This document shows positions 23,986 through 33,028 of a DNA stretch of 45,579 nt, piece after piece. The stretch comes from Verrucomicrobiota bacterium. GTDB lineage: Bacteria > Verrucomicrobiota > Verrucomicrobiia > Limisphaerales > UBA8199. The notes beneath the pieces were generated by a model, which was not told where the DNA came from, did not search any database, and worked only from the letters and a program-made list of their open reading frames with translations. The number at the start of each line of letters is the position of its first letter. Positions within the stretch are counted from its first letter, which is position 1. The stretch covers positions 1-45,579 of the forward strand of contig JAAYVL010000040.1 of the NCBI GenBank assembly GCA_012517205.1. The letters are read 5' to 3'. A program made the position numbers and the translations under genes.

Positions 23986-25575
23986 TCAATGAAATGAGGG
24001 CCTGCGCGACAGGTTGAATAGAATGGCGCACAGGATCAGGAAGAGGAAGACGATCGAATGCATCTGGAATGGAAAATCAAAACGCGCATGGATGAAGCAC
24101 CCGCCCAGCGCCAGCCATAACAACATGACAAAGCGCCTCCCGCTGTAGATGCCTCCGCCGCCAAACCAACGCAGCAGCACCGTCGCAAAAGCCAGGGCAA
24201 TCAACGCACTGCCAACCCAGCCGAACGTGATGCGCGTTTCCAGCCAGTCGTTGTGCAGTTGCGCCCACCAATTGGCCTCGGGGGAAATGCGGTAGAGCTT
24301 TGAGACGTTCTCGAAGGAGCCCGGGCCGGTGCCGAAAACGGGATAATCTGCCGCGATAGGCCGGGCTCTGTCGTAGTCGCGTTCCCGCTGCTGGAAGCCC
24401 TCGCTCAGCCTGGCCATTCGCGGCTTCAGCGCTTTCCATCCCAGCGAGTACCCCAGGGCCAGCGCGCCGACGAAGAAAAGCGCCAGAACGCCCAATGTAG
24501 TTGCGCGCGTTCTCCCGGCTGCCTGGCCGGACGCGGGAAGAACGAAATGCGCGGCGGCCAGGAGGAGTCCGACCAAGCCGAGCAGCCCAAGTGTTATCAG
24601 CGTGCCGCCGCGACTGGTGGAAATGATCGGGCATGCGGCCATGATGCCGCAGCAAAGGAGCACCACATAGTGGTCGTGGCGCCCAAATCCGCGCGACCGA
24701 TGCAGCATCCACCAGAATCCGAGGCAGACCGGCCAAAGCAGGTTGAAGTATTGCGAGGCGTTCGCGTAGTAGGCGTACGGGCCAAACTGAGTGTCCGCCG
24801 TCTTGTGGATGTTTGGCCGAACAAGAAATAACAGCTCGCCGGATCCATGGAGCCGTTGAATGATTCCTTCCACGCCAAGCAGCCCGCCATTGATCGTCAG
24901 CAACCACAAGAGGCGGCGCAACCGGGCAGGAAGGAACTCTGCCTGGGCCACCCCGCCCGGCCCATTCGCCCGGCGCGCAGGCCGTTGTTCGGCCGCGGAC
25001 TTTCCCAACAACCAATCGCGGATGGCCCAAAACGAGAGCGCCAATCCGAGGTAGCTCCAGAACGCAAACCAGGTCGCGCCCCGGTCGAAGCTATGGGGAA
25101 GCCAGGGGACATACTGGCGCCGGTAGGTGAAAGCGAGCGTTTCCGGATTATAGGCAGCACGCGCGTTTAGGGCGCTGATCAGGCAATAACCCAGAATCGC
25201 CGCTGTCAGCAGCGCGAGGATTCCGGTGAGTCTGGCGGGGGTGAGCAGTCCGCGGGCGGCACCAGCGCCCGGTGGCTCTGCCCCGCCGTCGGCCCAGCGC
25301 GGCGGCCGGTAGCCCTTGAGATGGCGTATGGCTAATTTGACGGCTAACAATGCCCCCAGGCAGTAGCCTGCGCTGTTCATGATCCAGATGGACCAGGGCT
25401 CGCTGGTGCCAAAAGCCCAGGGGCTGAAAATGACCATGGGGTAGATCAGACACTCGGTCAGAACTTCGCAGGCCTGATAAATCTGCACGTCCCGGGCGCG
25501 CAATGGGTGGCTCTTGTGGGCCAAACACGGGGCGCTTGTCGTGTTGGGAATCCTGTGCCCCATCAGTTTTGGCAT
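23986..25575 (-). CDS. O-antigen ligase/polymerase-like membrane protein (Wzy_C family)
   Basis: A 529-residue polytopic protein with about ten hydrophobic segments. The signature region lies near residue 400: YDRARPIAADYPVFGTGPGSFENV followed by a HNDWLE motif, typical of the large periplasmic loop of WaaL/Wzy_C proteins, where the conserved His and Arg act in transfer from undecaprenyl-diphosphate. It would polymerise or ligate the glycan made by the surrounding transferases. The first 40 residues before the first helix are atypical and the true start may be downstream of 25575. It sits 68 bases after the exosortase gene, an association common in exosortase loci. Confidence 0.85.
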   Translation of the reverse strand: MPKLMGHRIPNTTSAPCLAHKSHPLRARDVQIYQACEVLTECLIYPMVIFSPWAFGTSEPWSIWIMNSAGYCLGALLAVKLAIRHLKGYRPPRWADGGAEPPGAGAARGLLTPARLTGILALLTAAILGYCLISALNARAAYNPETLAFTYRRQYVPWLPHSFDRGATWFAFWSYLGLALSFWAIRDWLLGKSAAEQRPARRANGPGGVAQAEFLPARLRRLLWLLTINGGLLGVEGIIQRLHGSGELLFLVRPNIHKTADTQFGPYAYYANASQYFNLLWPVCLGFWWMLHRSRGFGRHDHYVVLLCCGIMAACPIISTSRGGTLITLGLLGLVGLLLAAAHFVLPASGQAAGRTRATTLGVLALFFVGALALGYSLGWKALKPRMARLSEGFQQRERDYDRARPIAADYPVFGTGPGSFENVSKLYRISPEANWWAQLHNDWLETRITFGWVGSALIALAFATVLLRWFGGGGIYSGRRFVMLLWLALGGCFIHARFDFPFQMHSIVFLFLILCAILFNLSRRPSFH

Positions 25576-25643
25576 TTGAGATTCGTGCTATCCGGGACTG
25601 CCTTAATCGGCTCGCGGGCGTCTCAAATCGGGCAGCGGGCGAT

Positions 25644-27305
25644 TCAATGCTTTGGCGCAGGAGCTTCCACTCGGATCAGCTTCCCCAGTTCCTGGGCCAG
25701 AGCGGCTTTGGCTGCTTCAGGCCGGTCATACCCGGTGACCGCGAGTTCGAGAAAACGCTGGCCGTAGTTCCGGCTCCCGTCCAGGGCTGCGGCCACACGG
25801 CTCCCGAAGTCCTTCCGCCGATTGGCCAGCTTGGCGCTTCCGGTCGGGTCCTCGTAGATCCCATAAAAGACGTGAAGCAACCGGCCTTCGGCGCTGAACA
25901 TGTAGTGCTGCATGACGAGTTCGAGGCCCGCAATGGGAACCGTGATAATTCCCAGATCCGCCTTCAGGCTCATTCCCACAGCGGGGAGACACTTCTCCGG
26001 CCCGTGCGTCTTTGCCATTTGAATGGCCACCCGCTTCTGCAAAGAATGGGCGGGAAACCAACGAAAGTAGTAGAGTTCCCAGGGATTACCGTGGTCATCC
26101 ACCCACTGGACATGCTTGTCTTCATCGGAACGGAATTGGCCGAGAATCTCGGGTGGGATCTTCACCTCGCTGTAATTGGCGCTCGGGGCCGGGGGACGCA
26201 CCGACCATTCTACGCTGGCAGCCATCGAAGATTCGTGAGAACGATACCAAAACTCGGTGCCGGCTTCGACGACAAGAAGCCAGGCGAGGAGGGACAACGA
26301 GACAACGGGACCACGGGCCACGGGAATACTGGCCATTGGCCTTGCCGCTCCGGTTTCGGCTGTCAGCATTTCAGATTTCAGGTGTTCGGTGTCCCCCCTG
26401 AGCCGCCAAGCCAGGAGCCAGACAGAGAGAAAACAGGCAACGAGAATGGTGATGCTGGCGGGATCGTGCCAGGAGGAGACTGCCGCGACCCCCTTTACGA
26501 AGGCGACGCCAGTCAACAGGAGCGTGCGCCCTACGTTAAAGGCGAAGGCCAGGACGAAGCCCAGCAGAACCACTCCAAACCTGCGGGCCGGGGCAAGGCG
26601 GTAGAGTTCCCCCAGGAACAGGGAGATCATCAGCGTGGCTTGGAAGGATCGGATGCCGCTGCATGCCTCGTCAACACCCACCATTCCGGCGCCGATCTCA
26701 ATGACGTTGCCATGCTGGACGGCTGGGATTCCGAAGAGCCCAAGCAATTCGATCGTCGTCGCAACATTCAGCCGCATCAGAGACTGGATCAGGAAGTTTT
26801 CCACGCCGGAGGGCCAGGGGACGGCCACGAGGAAGAAGCAGATGGGGAAGACGAGCCCACGGGACCACGAGACCTCGGGGCCACGGGAACGGAGCACGAG
26901 CAGCGTGAGACTGATAACAATGAGGGTCCAAAGGAGGCTGGTAAGACGCCAGATCGGGTTGGCCTCGTGCAGGAAGCGTGTGGGCGCGTAGAGCAGCGCA
27001 CAGACCAGCAGGCCCCACCAGATCAGCGAGCGGCCACCTCCCGGATTCCCCCCGGCATAATCCAGTCCCCCGGCCGCTGTTTGTAGTCCATAGCCTCGCA
27101 GCCCGGCAGCCCCATCGCCCGGTAATCCTTTCTCTACTTTCTGCTTTCTGCTTTCTGCTTTTCGCCAAAGCAGATAAAGGCACAGAAACGGCACCGCCCA
27201 GCCGTAGTGGTATTGCTCATAAACAGACCACTGTGCGCCAAGCCAGTAGATGAGAACCAGCCAATAGGCGGCGAGGGGAAGGAGATAGAGGAGGGAAGGG
27301 GCCAC
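25644..27305 (-). CDS. Exosortase with C-terminal EpsI-like domain
   Basis: A 553-residue membrane protein. About the first 320 residues are an exosortase with eight or so helices and the catalytic triad region VDEACSGIRS (Cys), FNVGRTLLL (Arg) and SWHDPAS (His). The C-terminal 200 residues, after a further helix, resemble the EpsI/DUF3485 domain (SLQKRVAIQMAKTHGPEKCLPAVG). Exosortases cut and anchor PEP-CTERM proteins; no substrate gene is seen here. GTG 27305 is the start. Three repeat-like tracts are read in frame: KAESRKQKVEK (near residue 50), RSRGPEVSWSRG (near 140) and HLKSEMLTAET followed by PVARGPVVSL (near 310-335). These lie in loops between helices. Confidence 0.9.
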   Translation of the reverse strand: MAPSLLYLLPLAAYWLVLIYWLGAQWSVYEQYHYGWAVPFLCLYLLWRKAESRKQKVEKGLPGDGAAGLRGYGLQTAAGGLDYAGGNPGGGRSLIWWGLLVCALLYAPTRFLHEANPIWRLTSLLWTLIVISLTLLVLRSRGPEVSWSRGLVFPICFFLVAVPWPSGVENFLIQSLMRLNVATTIELLGLFGIPAVQHGNVIEIGAGMVGVDEACSGIRSFQATLMISLFLGELYRLAPARRFGVVLLGFVLAFAFNVGRTLLLTGVAFVKGVAAVSSWHDPASITILVACFLSVWLLAWRLRGDTEHLKSEMLTAETGAARPMASIPVARGPVVSLSLLAWLLVVEAGTEFWYRSHESSMAASVEWSVRPPAPSANYSEVKIPPEILGQFRSDEDKHVQWVDDHGNPWELYYFRWFPAHSLQKRVAIQMAKTHGPEKCLPAVGMSLKADLGIITVPIAGLELVMQHYMFSAEGRLLHVFYGIYEDPTGSAKLANRRKDFGSRVAAALDGSRNYGQRFLELAVTGYDRPEAAKAALAQELGKLIRVEAPAPKH

Positions 27306-27643
27306 GGCCTACGGTGCCACGCTAAGGGCTGGGCAGATAAACCGCTGAGAAGCCGAAATCAGGCGCCTTGCCTCTTCGCCCGCCTCGTGCAGCGCCCGAA
27401 GTTGCCGAAACAAATCATGCACCACCCTCGCAGGTCAGCGTAATCCAACCGAACGATTGGCTCCCGCTCAAGGTAGCACACAATGCGAGAGTTCCCAAGC
27501 AAGGCCTTCATTGGGAAGTTGCGACTCAGCGATTGGAAGCCGGCCCCCGTGCTTCCACGAAACGGGACAACGCAAGGCAGAAACACAAGGGCAAAGAATG
27601 GCGGGCTGACGAAAAAGCTGAACGCTGAATGCCATATCAAAAG
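27306..27643. other. Intergenic gap between exosortase and acetyltransferase genes
   Basis: No recognisable gene. Reading frames up to 93 codons exist on both strands but show no family features. A GCTGAACGCTGAATG repeat tract lies at 27616-27630. Confidence 0.55.
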
Positions 27644-28213
27644 TCAGAGATCAGAGTTGGGCGTCTTGACGGTGCGGTCGCGGCGGGCTTTGGCGGGCGA
27701 TCCTACGCAGACTTTCCACGCCGGCAGGTCCGAGAACACGCTCGAACGCGCCCCGACCACGGTGCCCTCGGCGATCGTCACCCCCGGCCCGACAAACACA
27801 TCCGCGCACAACCACACTTGGTCCCTGATGACGATCGGCCGCGCAATGAGCCGGAAATCGGGCGACTCGAAGTCATGGGTGGCGGCGCATAAGTAGCAGT
27901 ATTGCGAGATGGTGGACTGCACCCCGATCTCGATCGGCGCGACGCAGTAACAGTCCACGTCAGGCCCCAGCACTGCATACTCCCCGAGCGTGAGATTCCA
28001 GGGCCCCCAAACCCTGGTGCTGGGATAGATGCGCACCCCGCGCCCAACAGTAGCCCCGAACAGCCGGAGCAGAAGCCGCCGCCACCCATGTATGAACCGG
28101 GGCGAGGGGCGGAACAGCAGCAACCACACGAGGTTCCAAAGCCCGCGCAGGGCCAGATGCGATGCTCGGAAGGGGGAAGGACGGTTACTGCGGACGGTAT
28201 AGTTGGCGCGCAT
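27644..28213 (-). CDS. WcaF-like left-handed beta-helix O-acetyltransferase
   Basis: A 189-residue protein of the hexapeptide-repeat acetyltransferase family. After a basic, partly hydrophobic N-terminus come hexapeptide turns (VGRGVRIYPSTRVWGPWNLTLGEYAVLGPDV, IVIRDQVWLCADVFVGPGVTIAEGTVVGARS) and the usual GSPAKARR end. The SQYCYLCAATHDF segment carries the active-site histidine region of WcaF-type enzymes. It should acetylate a sugar hydroxyl on the polysaccharide or its precursor with acetyl-CoA. Codon use matches its neighbours. Confidence 0.88.
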   Translation of the reverse strand: MRANYTVRSNRPSPFRASHLALRGLWNLVWLLLFRPSPRFIHGWRRLLLRLFGATVGRGVRIYPSTRVWGPWNLTLGEYAVLGPDVDCYCVAPIEIGVQSTISQYCYLCAATHDFESPDFRLIARPIVIRDQVWLCADVFVGPGVTIAEGTVVGARSSVFSDLPAWKVCVGSPAKARRDRTVKTPNSDL

Positions 28214-28547
28214 GATGAAATTCCAATCGGAGGTAGAAGACCAGACAAAAGAGCGGATGCCGATGGATCCCTGCGGGAGCTACGCTCTGACTCTGCATGA
28301 CGGGGGAAAACAAAGACCGCTCGGTTCGCCTCCGTCCCCCACTCTGCCCGGAGCGGTCTGGTCAGTGCCCTGGCGCGCCCGCAGCGACGCGTTTACCCCG
28401 GGCCTGAGGTGCAGGCAGGGGGAGCTATGCTACAAATGCCTCCAGGCCAATATTGGCTGTGCCTCTGCCACCCGCGCACGAACTTTCTGTCAGGAACGAG
28501 TATTCGAGCGGCGGCGAGATGAGACCAACTGGAGCAGGGGGAGTGCG
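28214..28547. other. Intergenic gap downstream of a GT4 gene
   Basis: No convincing gene. It contains a terminator-like hairpin on the minus strand (28301-28359). A plus-strand reading frame of 129 codons here has no recognisable features and runs against every gene of the region. Confidence 0.55.
28301..28359 (-). terminator. Candidate rho-independent terminator inside the polysaccharide cluster
   Basis: AGACCGCTC (28314-28322) pairs perfectly with GAGCGGTCT (28351-28359), with a 28-base loop. On the minus strand the stem is followed by TTGTTTTCCCC. It lies about 190 bases after the stop of the GT4 gene at 28548, so the cluster is probably not one single transcript. Confidence 0.5.
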
Positions 28548-29741
28548 CTAATCACCCCGAACGCACGGAGGACGAGGAATTTCATCCATTAACCAGCGGT
28601 AAACCTGAATCAAATCGGCACCGGCTTGCTGTGGGCTGAACCGTGCCGCCAGGCCCGCCGCCCGTTTTCCCATTTCCTGCCGCTGGGTCTCGGACATAGC
28701 CAAAGCCTCGCGCAGGGCTTTGGCCAACGACTCGACGCGCGGCGCCACCCACCAACCCGCTCCCGCGCGCCGTAACTCTTCCCACGGGGTGCCGGTGGTG
28801 GTAATAACGGGGACGGCGCATGACATGGCTTCCACAATAGCATTACCGAAATTCTCAAAATCGCTGGGCATCACGAACAAGTCCGCCGCCGCCAGTGCAC
28901 CCCACTTCTGCTTTTCATCGAGTTCGCCAGGGAAAACCACGCTGTCCCGGCATCCACACTCTGCGACCAGCGATTCGATTTCCTCACGGTGCCCTCCTTC
29001 ATCGGGCCCGGCCAGGATCAGTTGCCAGGTCTCATGGGTTGGACCACTGCTCCACTGACCTCTCACCGCGAACCTCTGCACCTCCGCCCATGCCTGGACG
29101 AGCCGCGCCAGACCTTTTACCGGATGCAGCCGTCCAAGGAACAGGACGGTGCGTCGGTTTGGGCTCTTGGACCACGGAGCAGAGACGACCGAACCACCGA
29201 CGGGCGGCGGAGCGATCGGGTTGGGGATGACCGCGACAGGGTTGCGCAGGCCGAAGGCGCGGATTTGCCGGTATTCCTGGTCGGATTTGGCGTGCAGACA
29301 TTGTGCGGCGCGCAACGCCCGATCCTGGAACCAAATCCGGACCGGCACTTTCTTCCACCCATGATGGCGCAACGCCCCAGGCATGAGCATGCCACACGGC
29401 GCCAGCAAATGCGGCACTCGGCGTGTCCTGGCGAGGTATCCTGCCAGCCGGTGGGCGTCAGTCCATAACCCGTGGGAATGGATGAGATTGATCTCGGCCG
29501 TATGCGCCTGCCGCCACAAGGCGGGACTGCGGCGAAAGCCGCCCCAGCCTGCCGCCGGTTCCTGCACGTGCCTGACCTTGGAATCCAGCGGAAACGATTC
29601 ACCGTCCGTGTCCCGCTTCGTGCTGTAAACCATGACCGAAAAACCGGCATCGGCCAGGAGACCGACGTAAGCCGCCATTCCGAGCACGGGCCCCCCCATA
29701 GCCGTGCCTGTGTAGGGAATGAAATGAGCGATGTGGGGCAA
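28548..29741 (-). CDS. Glycosyltransferase family 4
   Basis: A 397-residue GT-B enzyme. Features: N-terminal GGPVLGMAAYVGLLADAGF, central LIHSHGLWTD and LAPCGMLMPGALRHHGWKK, the C-terminal TVLFLGRLHPVKGLARLVQAW hinge, and the E-x7-E region SDFENFGNAIVEAMSCAVPVI. It starts with TTG at 29741, with no good ribosome binding site. Two short segments absent from typical relatives (VVSAPWSKS near residue 190 and GQWSSGPTHETW near 230) are encoded by tracts that resemble the cluster's GGACCACGG-type repeats. The sugar donor is unknown. Confidence 0.87.
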   Translation of the reverse strand: MPHIAHFIPYTGTAMGGPVLGMAAYVGLLADAGFSVMVYSTKRDTDGESFPLDSKVRHVQEPAAGWGGFRRSPALWRQAHTAEINLIHSHGLWTDAHRLAGYLARTRRVPHLLAPCGMLMPGALRHHGWKKVPVRIWFQDRALRAAQCLHAKSDQEYRQIRAFGLRNPVAVIPNPIAPPPVGGSVVSAPWSKSPNRRTVLFLGRLHPVKGLARLVQAWAEVQRFAVRGQWSSGPTHETWQLILAGPDEGGHREEIESLVAECGCRDSVVFPGELDEKQKWGALAAADLFVMPSDFENFGNAIVEAMSCAVPVITTTGTPWEELRRAGAGWWVAPRVESLAKALREALAMSETQRQEMGKRAAGLAARFSPQQAGADLIQVYRWLMDEIPRPPCVRGD

Positions 29742-30088
29742 GAGGACTATTAGAGGAAAAGCTGAAACGCTGAAACCTGAAAGCTGAAATCAAGGTCTGC
29801 GTTTGGTTGCCATGGACGTGAAACTCGCAGGCAGTTCAACGGTTTCGCACAACAATTGATCGAGGGCTCCACCTTGGATGCCTCACCCATCACGCAACAA
29901 TTCCAACCATAGTTACGACTCATGGCCTCTTGCAGCAGCCCGTCCAGCTTTGAGCAGAATTCCGAATTGGAGTGCGCTCGTGACACTTCCCGAACCTGAA
30001 CTGCGACCGAAGTTCCTGAACGCAGCTTTGCTTTCCCAACACCCGCGCTTCCTCTGTTCCTTCGGCAGCTTTACATAGCCCCGGATCG
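29742..30088. other. Intergenic gap with repeat tract
   Basis: A 347-base gap. A minus-strand reading frame of about 78 codons (29750-29986) has no recognisable family and its end is encoded by the repeat tract at 29761-29795, so I do not call it a gene. It may hold the promoter of the following GT4 gene. Confidence 0.5.
29761..29795. repeat. GCTGAAA-type heptad repeat tract
   Basis: Four near-perfect units of 7-8 bases (GCTGAAAC, GCTGAAAC, CTGAAA, GCTGAAAT) in an intergenic position. It is the cleanest member of a dispersed family described in the findings. Confidence 0.85.
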
Positions 30089-31765
30089 TCACCGTTGTAT
30101 ATGCCTTGATTCGGCTCCGAGCTCTTCACTCGGGCTTACATGCCAACATTTTCGCGTTTCAGCAGTTTTCACCTCCCAACCGCGCCTTGATGGCCTACTG
30201 GTTGTCACAGGCCGTCCGGCCAACTCCGCACGCACGGCGGGCAGGCACATGGCGGCAACGCACGCCACAATCGCAGCCTTCACGATGTAGTTGAGCACCG
30301 CGCCAATGTCGGTTTCAGCTTTCAGCGCCCAGTGGCCGACGTAAACCAGGATGGCCCACCATATTGGCGATGCGTGAGCACGTCGAGCCACCCAGCGAAA
30401 GCCCAGTCCTAGGACGAGCGCGTAGAGGCCGCAGCCCAGGATGCCGCCCCAATACCCGAAGTTGGCATACAGTTCGCCACCAAAACCCAAGTTCATGCTC
30501 GTGCCCTCTGTCAAAGTATAGCCGGCGAAGCACTGCATAAATTCTCTGCCACCAGCGAACTGCTTGTTAGGCGCCAAGATCCGTGGTAACATTGCGGCCT
30601 CAAAAGCCGAAATGATAGTTCTGCCTCGCGCGTACGGCTCTACGGATGGAACGTGGTGCAATATGCGGTCAATAATCCAGCCTTGATTGAACCGCACAAT
30701 CATCTCCCCCACTGAGTCGTCTGAGTAGCCGCCAGTCAAAGCCTTGGTTGTGCTTTGGACCAGACACAATCCTCCCAGCAGCGGACTATTCCATTTGGTT
30801 AGCGGGATGTCCTCGCCAAAAACCGTCGCCCGCGCACTGCCTTGTCGGAACTGCCACTTGGCGTCGTGGAGAAAGAATACCCCTGCGCAGAGTAACACCA
30901 GCCACGTCAGGAATACGGGCATTCTCGGGCGCCGCACGAACAAGTAAGTCACAAAAAAACCAAGGGTCCACAAGACCAATTCGTGGAACATGGTCGCTTC
31001 GACGGCCAGGATGATCTCGGAAACGAACAGGAGCGCGATGCGCCACCGCCAACCTGGTGCTCCGAGGAGCATCAGGCCGATGGCAGCCAAAAACCTCAAG
31101 TTGGCGAGCAACAAGATCAGGAAGGAGAGCCCACCGAGTTGTGCGGAACCGAATGCGAGCTTGAGCGCAATTCCTCCCCACAACAGGCAATCCAACTCGC
31201 GAACCAGCACAGGCGCGCGCCGGCCTTCGGAGATGGGGCACCCGGACGGCCGCAACCCAAAACAGCTTGCGATCCAGCCCAGCGTGATCGCCAGCAATGC
31301 CGGGCCCGCATAGGAGAAATAATGGGCAAAGTCCTCGATTAAATACACGGGATTATTGGCCGGATAGTAGTAGGCTCCCCAGGGAGCGATGCCATATTGG
31401 GCCAGGCAAACGATGACCGCCAGGTGCGGCAGGGCGACCACGCTTCCACAGGAATAACCCATATGCAACACCGTCATGGCCAGCAAGGCCGCGACCAAGC
31501 CAGCCCAGGGCGAGAAGTCGTGCCACAGAGGCGTGCTGGCCAAGGCGGCAATAGCCCCGGCAGCGAGCACCACCAGCCATTGCATGCCTGACACCACGGT
31601 GGCGGGCCCGGCTTCGGCAGAAACCGCCGAGGCCGACGCGCTTCGCCCCGAAGCTGCGCCGTGGCCTCTGCCATGAACCCGGGGTCGCCGAACTGCAGAC
31701 TTGGACGCCTCGATTTGCGAGTTTGGCGGCGAGGTTACCGGCAGCTCTCCATGCATATCATTCAT
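30089..31765 (-). CDS. Polytopic membrane protein, Wzy-like oligosaccharide polymerase candidate
   Basis: A 558-residue protein with a long polar N-terminus (about 60 residues, Arg/Ala/Ser-rich) and about eleven hydrophobic segments. A loop around residues 330-420 carries GGYSDDSVGEMIVRFNQGW and RGRTIISAFEAAMLPR, and the EGTSMNLGFGGELYANFGYWGG segment is typical of polymerase-like proteins of exopolysaccharide loci. I infer repeat-unit polymerisation in the periplasm; no catalytic motif proves this. The last 40 residues are polar and partly encoded by repeat-like sequence (KTAETRK). With the Wzy_C protein in the same cluster there are two candidates for polymerase and ligase roles. Confidence 0.72.
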   Translation of the reverse strand: MNDMHGELPVTSPPNSQIEASKSAVRRPRVHGRGHGAASGRSASASAVSAEAGPATVVSGMQWLVVLAAGAIAALASTPLWHDFSPWAGLVAALLAMTVLHMGYSCGSVVALPHLAVIVCLAQYGIAPWGAYYYPANNPVYLIEDFAHYFSYAGPALLAITLGWIASCFGLRPSGCPISEGRRAPVLVRELDCLLWGGIALKLAFGSAQLGGLSFLILLLANLRFLAAIGLMLLGAPGWRWRIALLFVSEIILAVEATMFHELVLWTLGFFVTYLFVRRPRMPVFLTWLVLLCAGVFFLHDAKWQFRQGSARATVFGEDIPLTKWNSPLLGGLCLVQSTTKALTGGYSDDSVGEMIVRFNQGWIIDRILHHVPSVEPYARGRTIISAFEAAMLPRILAPNKQFAGGREFMQCFAGYTLTEGTSMNLGFGGELYANFGYWGGILGCGLYALVLGLGFRWVARRAHASPIWWAILVYVGHWALKAETDIGAVLNYIVKAAIVACVAAMCLPAVRAELAGRPVTTSRPSRRGWEVKTAETRKCWHVSPSEELGAESRHIQR

Positions 31766-31850
31766 AAAGAACCCGGGCTTTCACATCTTTTATGGCTGTG
31801 TCGATGATCGGCCCCGCCAGTCGAAACCGGTTCCCTTGCCATGGCTTCGC

Positions 31851-31891
31851 GGAACATCTAAAAGCCAACATCGAACATCCAGCATCCAATG
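31851..31891. repeat. ACATCGAAC-type short repeat tract
   Basis: GGAACATCT, CAACATCGAACATCC and AGCATCC units follow one another upstream of the Wzy-like gene. They form a 7-9-base periodic tract in the gap between 31765 and 31910. Confidence 0.7.
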
Positions 31892-31909
31892 ATTGAGCCA
31901 GGTTCGGTT

Positions 31910-33028
31910 TTAGCCGTAAGTCCAGCAACGCTCACGAACAGGAGTTTTCAGGCGTTCCTCATGAACAGTGAGGATTTCGCGGGCCGCTGGCAGGTAGGTG
32001 TAGCCGCCTGCGAGGCAGCGGCGATGGCCTGCAGTGGCCACCTTCAAGCGTTCATCGGCGTGGTGCAGGAACCAGCGAGCTTTTTCCGCCAAGTCGTCTG
32101 GAGAGTTGAAGACCCCGCTTTCACTTCCCGGTGCAAAATAGTGCTCCAGCTCGGCCGTATGCTCATGAAGCATGAATCCGCCGGCCGCAGGGATCTGCCA
32201 GGTTCGGGCGGTGACCTGATCGCCAATGCTAGTCCCGCCACCTGCTTCGCTCAGCAGCGCCAAATTGATGCGCGATAAGCAGTAGATGGCCGCTAGTTCA
32301 TCGCCATACGCGCCCCGACCCTGCCACCGCTTCCGGACCAGCGCACCCGCCCGGGCCCAGCCAGGTCCCCAGACGCGCAAATCAATCCCAGCGCACCGCT
32401 CGAGCAAGGCTCGAAGCGTCTGTTCTTTCTTGGGGGACCAGCAGCCGACGAAGGAGACATCGCATTCATAGGCGGCCTGTGTTTTCCCGGACAGATGGAT
32501 GGTCCGATGCACGTCCGGATCAAAGCCATGCGATACGAGGCGCAAGTCCTTGAGCCGCCCACGCAGGGCGGCATCTGCCTGGTGGAAGGACTTGGTCGTA
32601 AAGACACAGTCGTAAAGTGGCAGGCAATCCCAGATGTCTCGGCCATGATCCAGAAAACTGACATCCGGATAGAAGAAATAAGCCGGCAGCCCGGACGCGG
32701 AGAATCGCTTGACTGTGCCCGGCTGAAGAAACTTGCCTTTGAACACGAGCAGAAAATCAATCGCCCGGTTGTTTAGATGCCGGAGGATGGTCCGGTTGTA
32801 TTCGCGCGCCAGCAATGGCCCCAAGGCTCGGCGGAGAATGCGCAGGGGCAGTGACGACCATTGGGAGGGTATGAAATCCTCGTAGTTGATCTCGATCACC
32901 GCGTGGCCGAGCTGCCGAAAGCCCACGGCCAGAGCCCGGGCGTCCGAACCCCACCAATCGGCGCCGAGAAAGAGGATCAGATAGTTTCTGGACACGGAGC
33001 TCGCCAAAGAATGCCGGACGGGGCTCAT
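31910..33028 (-). CDS. CgeB/DUF3880-like glycosyltransferase
   Basis: A 372-residue GT-B-like protein. The N-terminus (ILFLGADWWGSDARALAVGFRQLGHAV) and the YFFYPDVSFLD and CVFTTKSFHQAD segments match CgeB-type transferases; the C-terminal part has CDVSFVGCWSPKKEQ, a SRINLALLSE strand and RTWQIPAAGGFMLHEHTAELEHYF, the typical end of this family. ATG 33028 is chosen because it overlaps the previous stop in an ATGA junction. It probably adds a sugar to the exopolysaccharide unit. Confidence 0.82.
   Translation of the reverse strand: MSPVRHSLASSVSRNYLILFLGADWWGSDARALAVGFRQLGHAVIEINYEDFIPSQWSSLPLRILRRALGPLLAREYNRTILRHLNNRAIDFLLVFKGKFLQPGTVKRFSASGLPAYFFYPDVSFLDHGRDIWDCLPLYDCVFTTKSFHQADAALRGRLKDLRLVSHGFDPDVHRTIHLSGKTQAAYECDVSFVGCWSPKKEQTLRALLERCAGIDLRVWGPGWARAGALVRKRWQGRGAYGDELAAIYCLSRINLALLSEAGGGTSIGDQVTARTWQIPAAGGFMLHEHTAELEHYFAPGSESGVFNSPDDLAEKARWFLHHADERLKVATAGHRRCLAGGYTYLPAAREILTVHEERLKTPVRERCWTYG

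Noticed and set aside
25503..27086. 527-codon plus-strand frame opposite the exosortase
   Set aside because: Shadow frame; the catalytic Cys/Arg/His exosortase lies on the minus strand.
27136..27164. Possible CRISPR or tandem-repeat array
   Set aside because: Units are 7 bases without spacers of constant length and no cas genes are present; it is a short heptad tract.
28203..28592. 129-codon plus-strand frame as a small gene
   Set aside because: No ribosome binding site, no recognisable features, and it spans a minus-strand terminator and the end of a GT4 gene.
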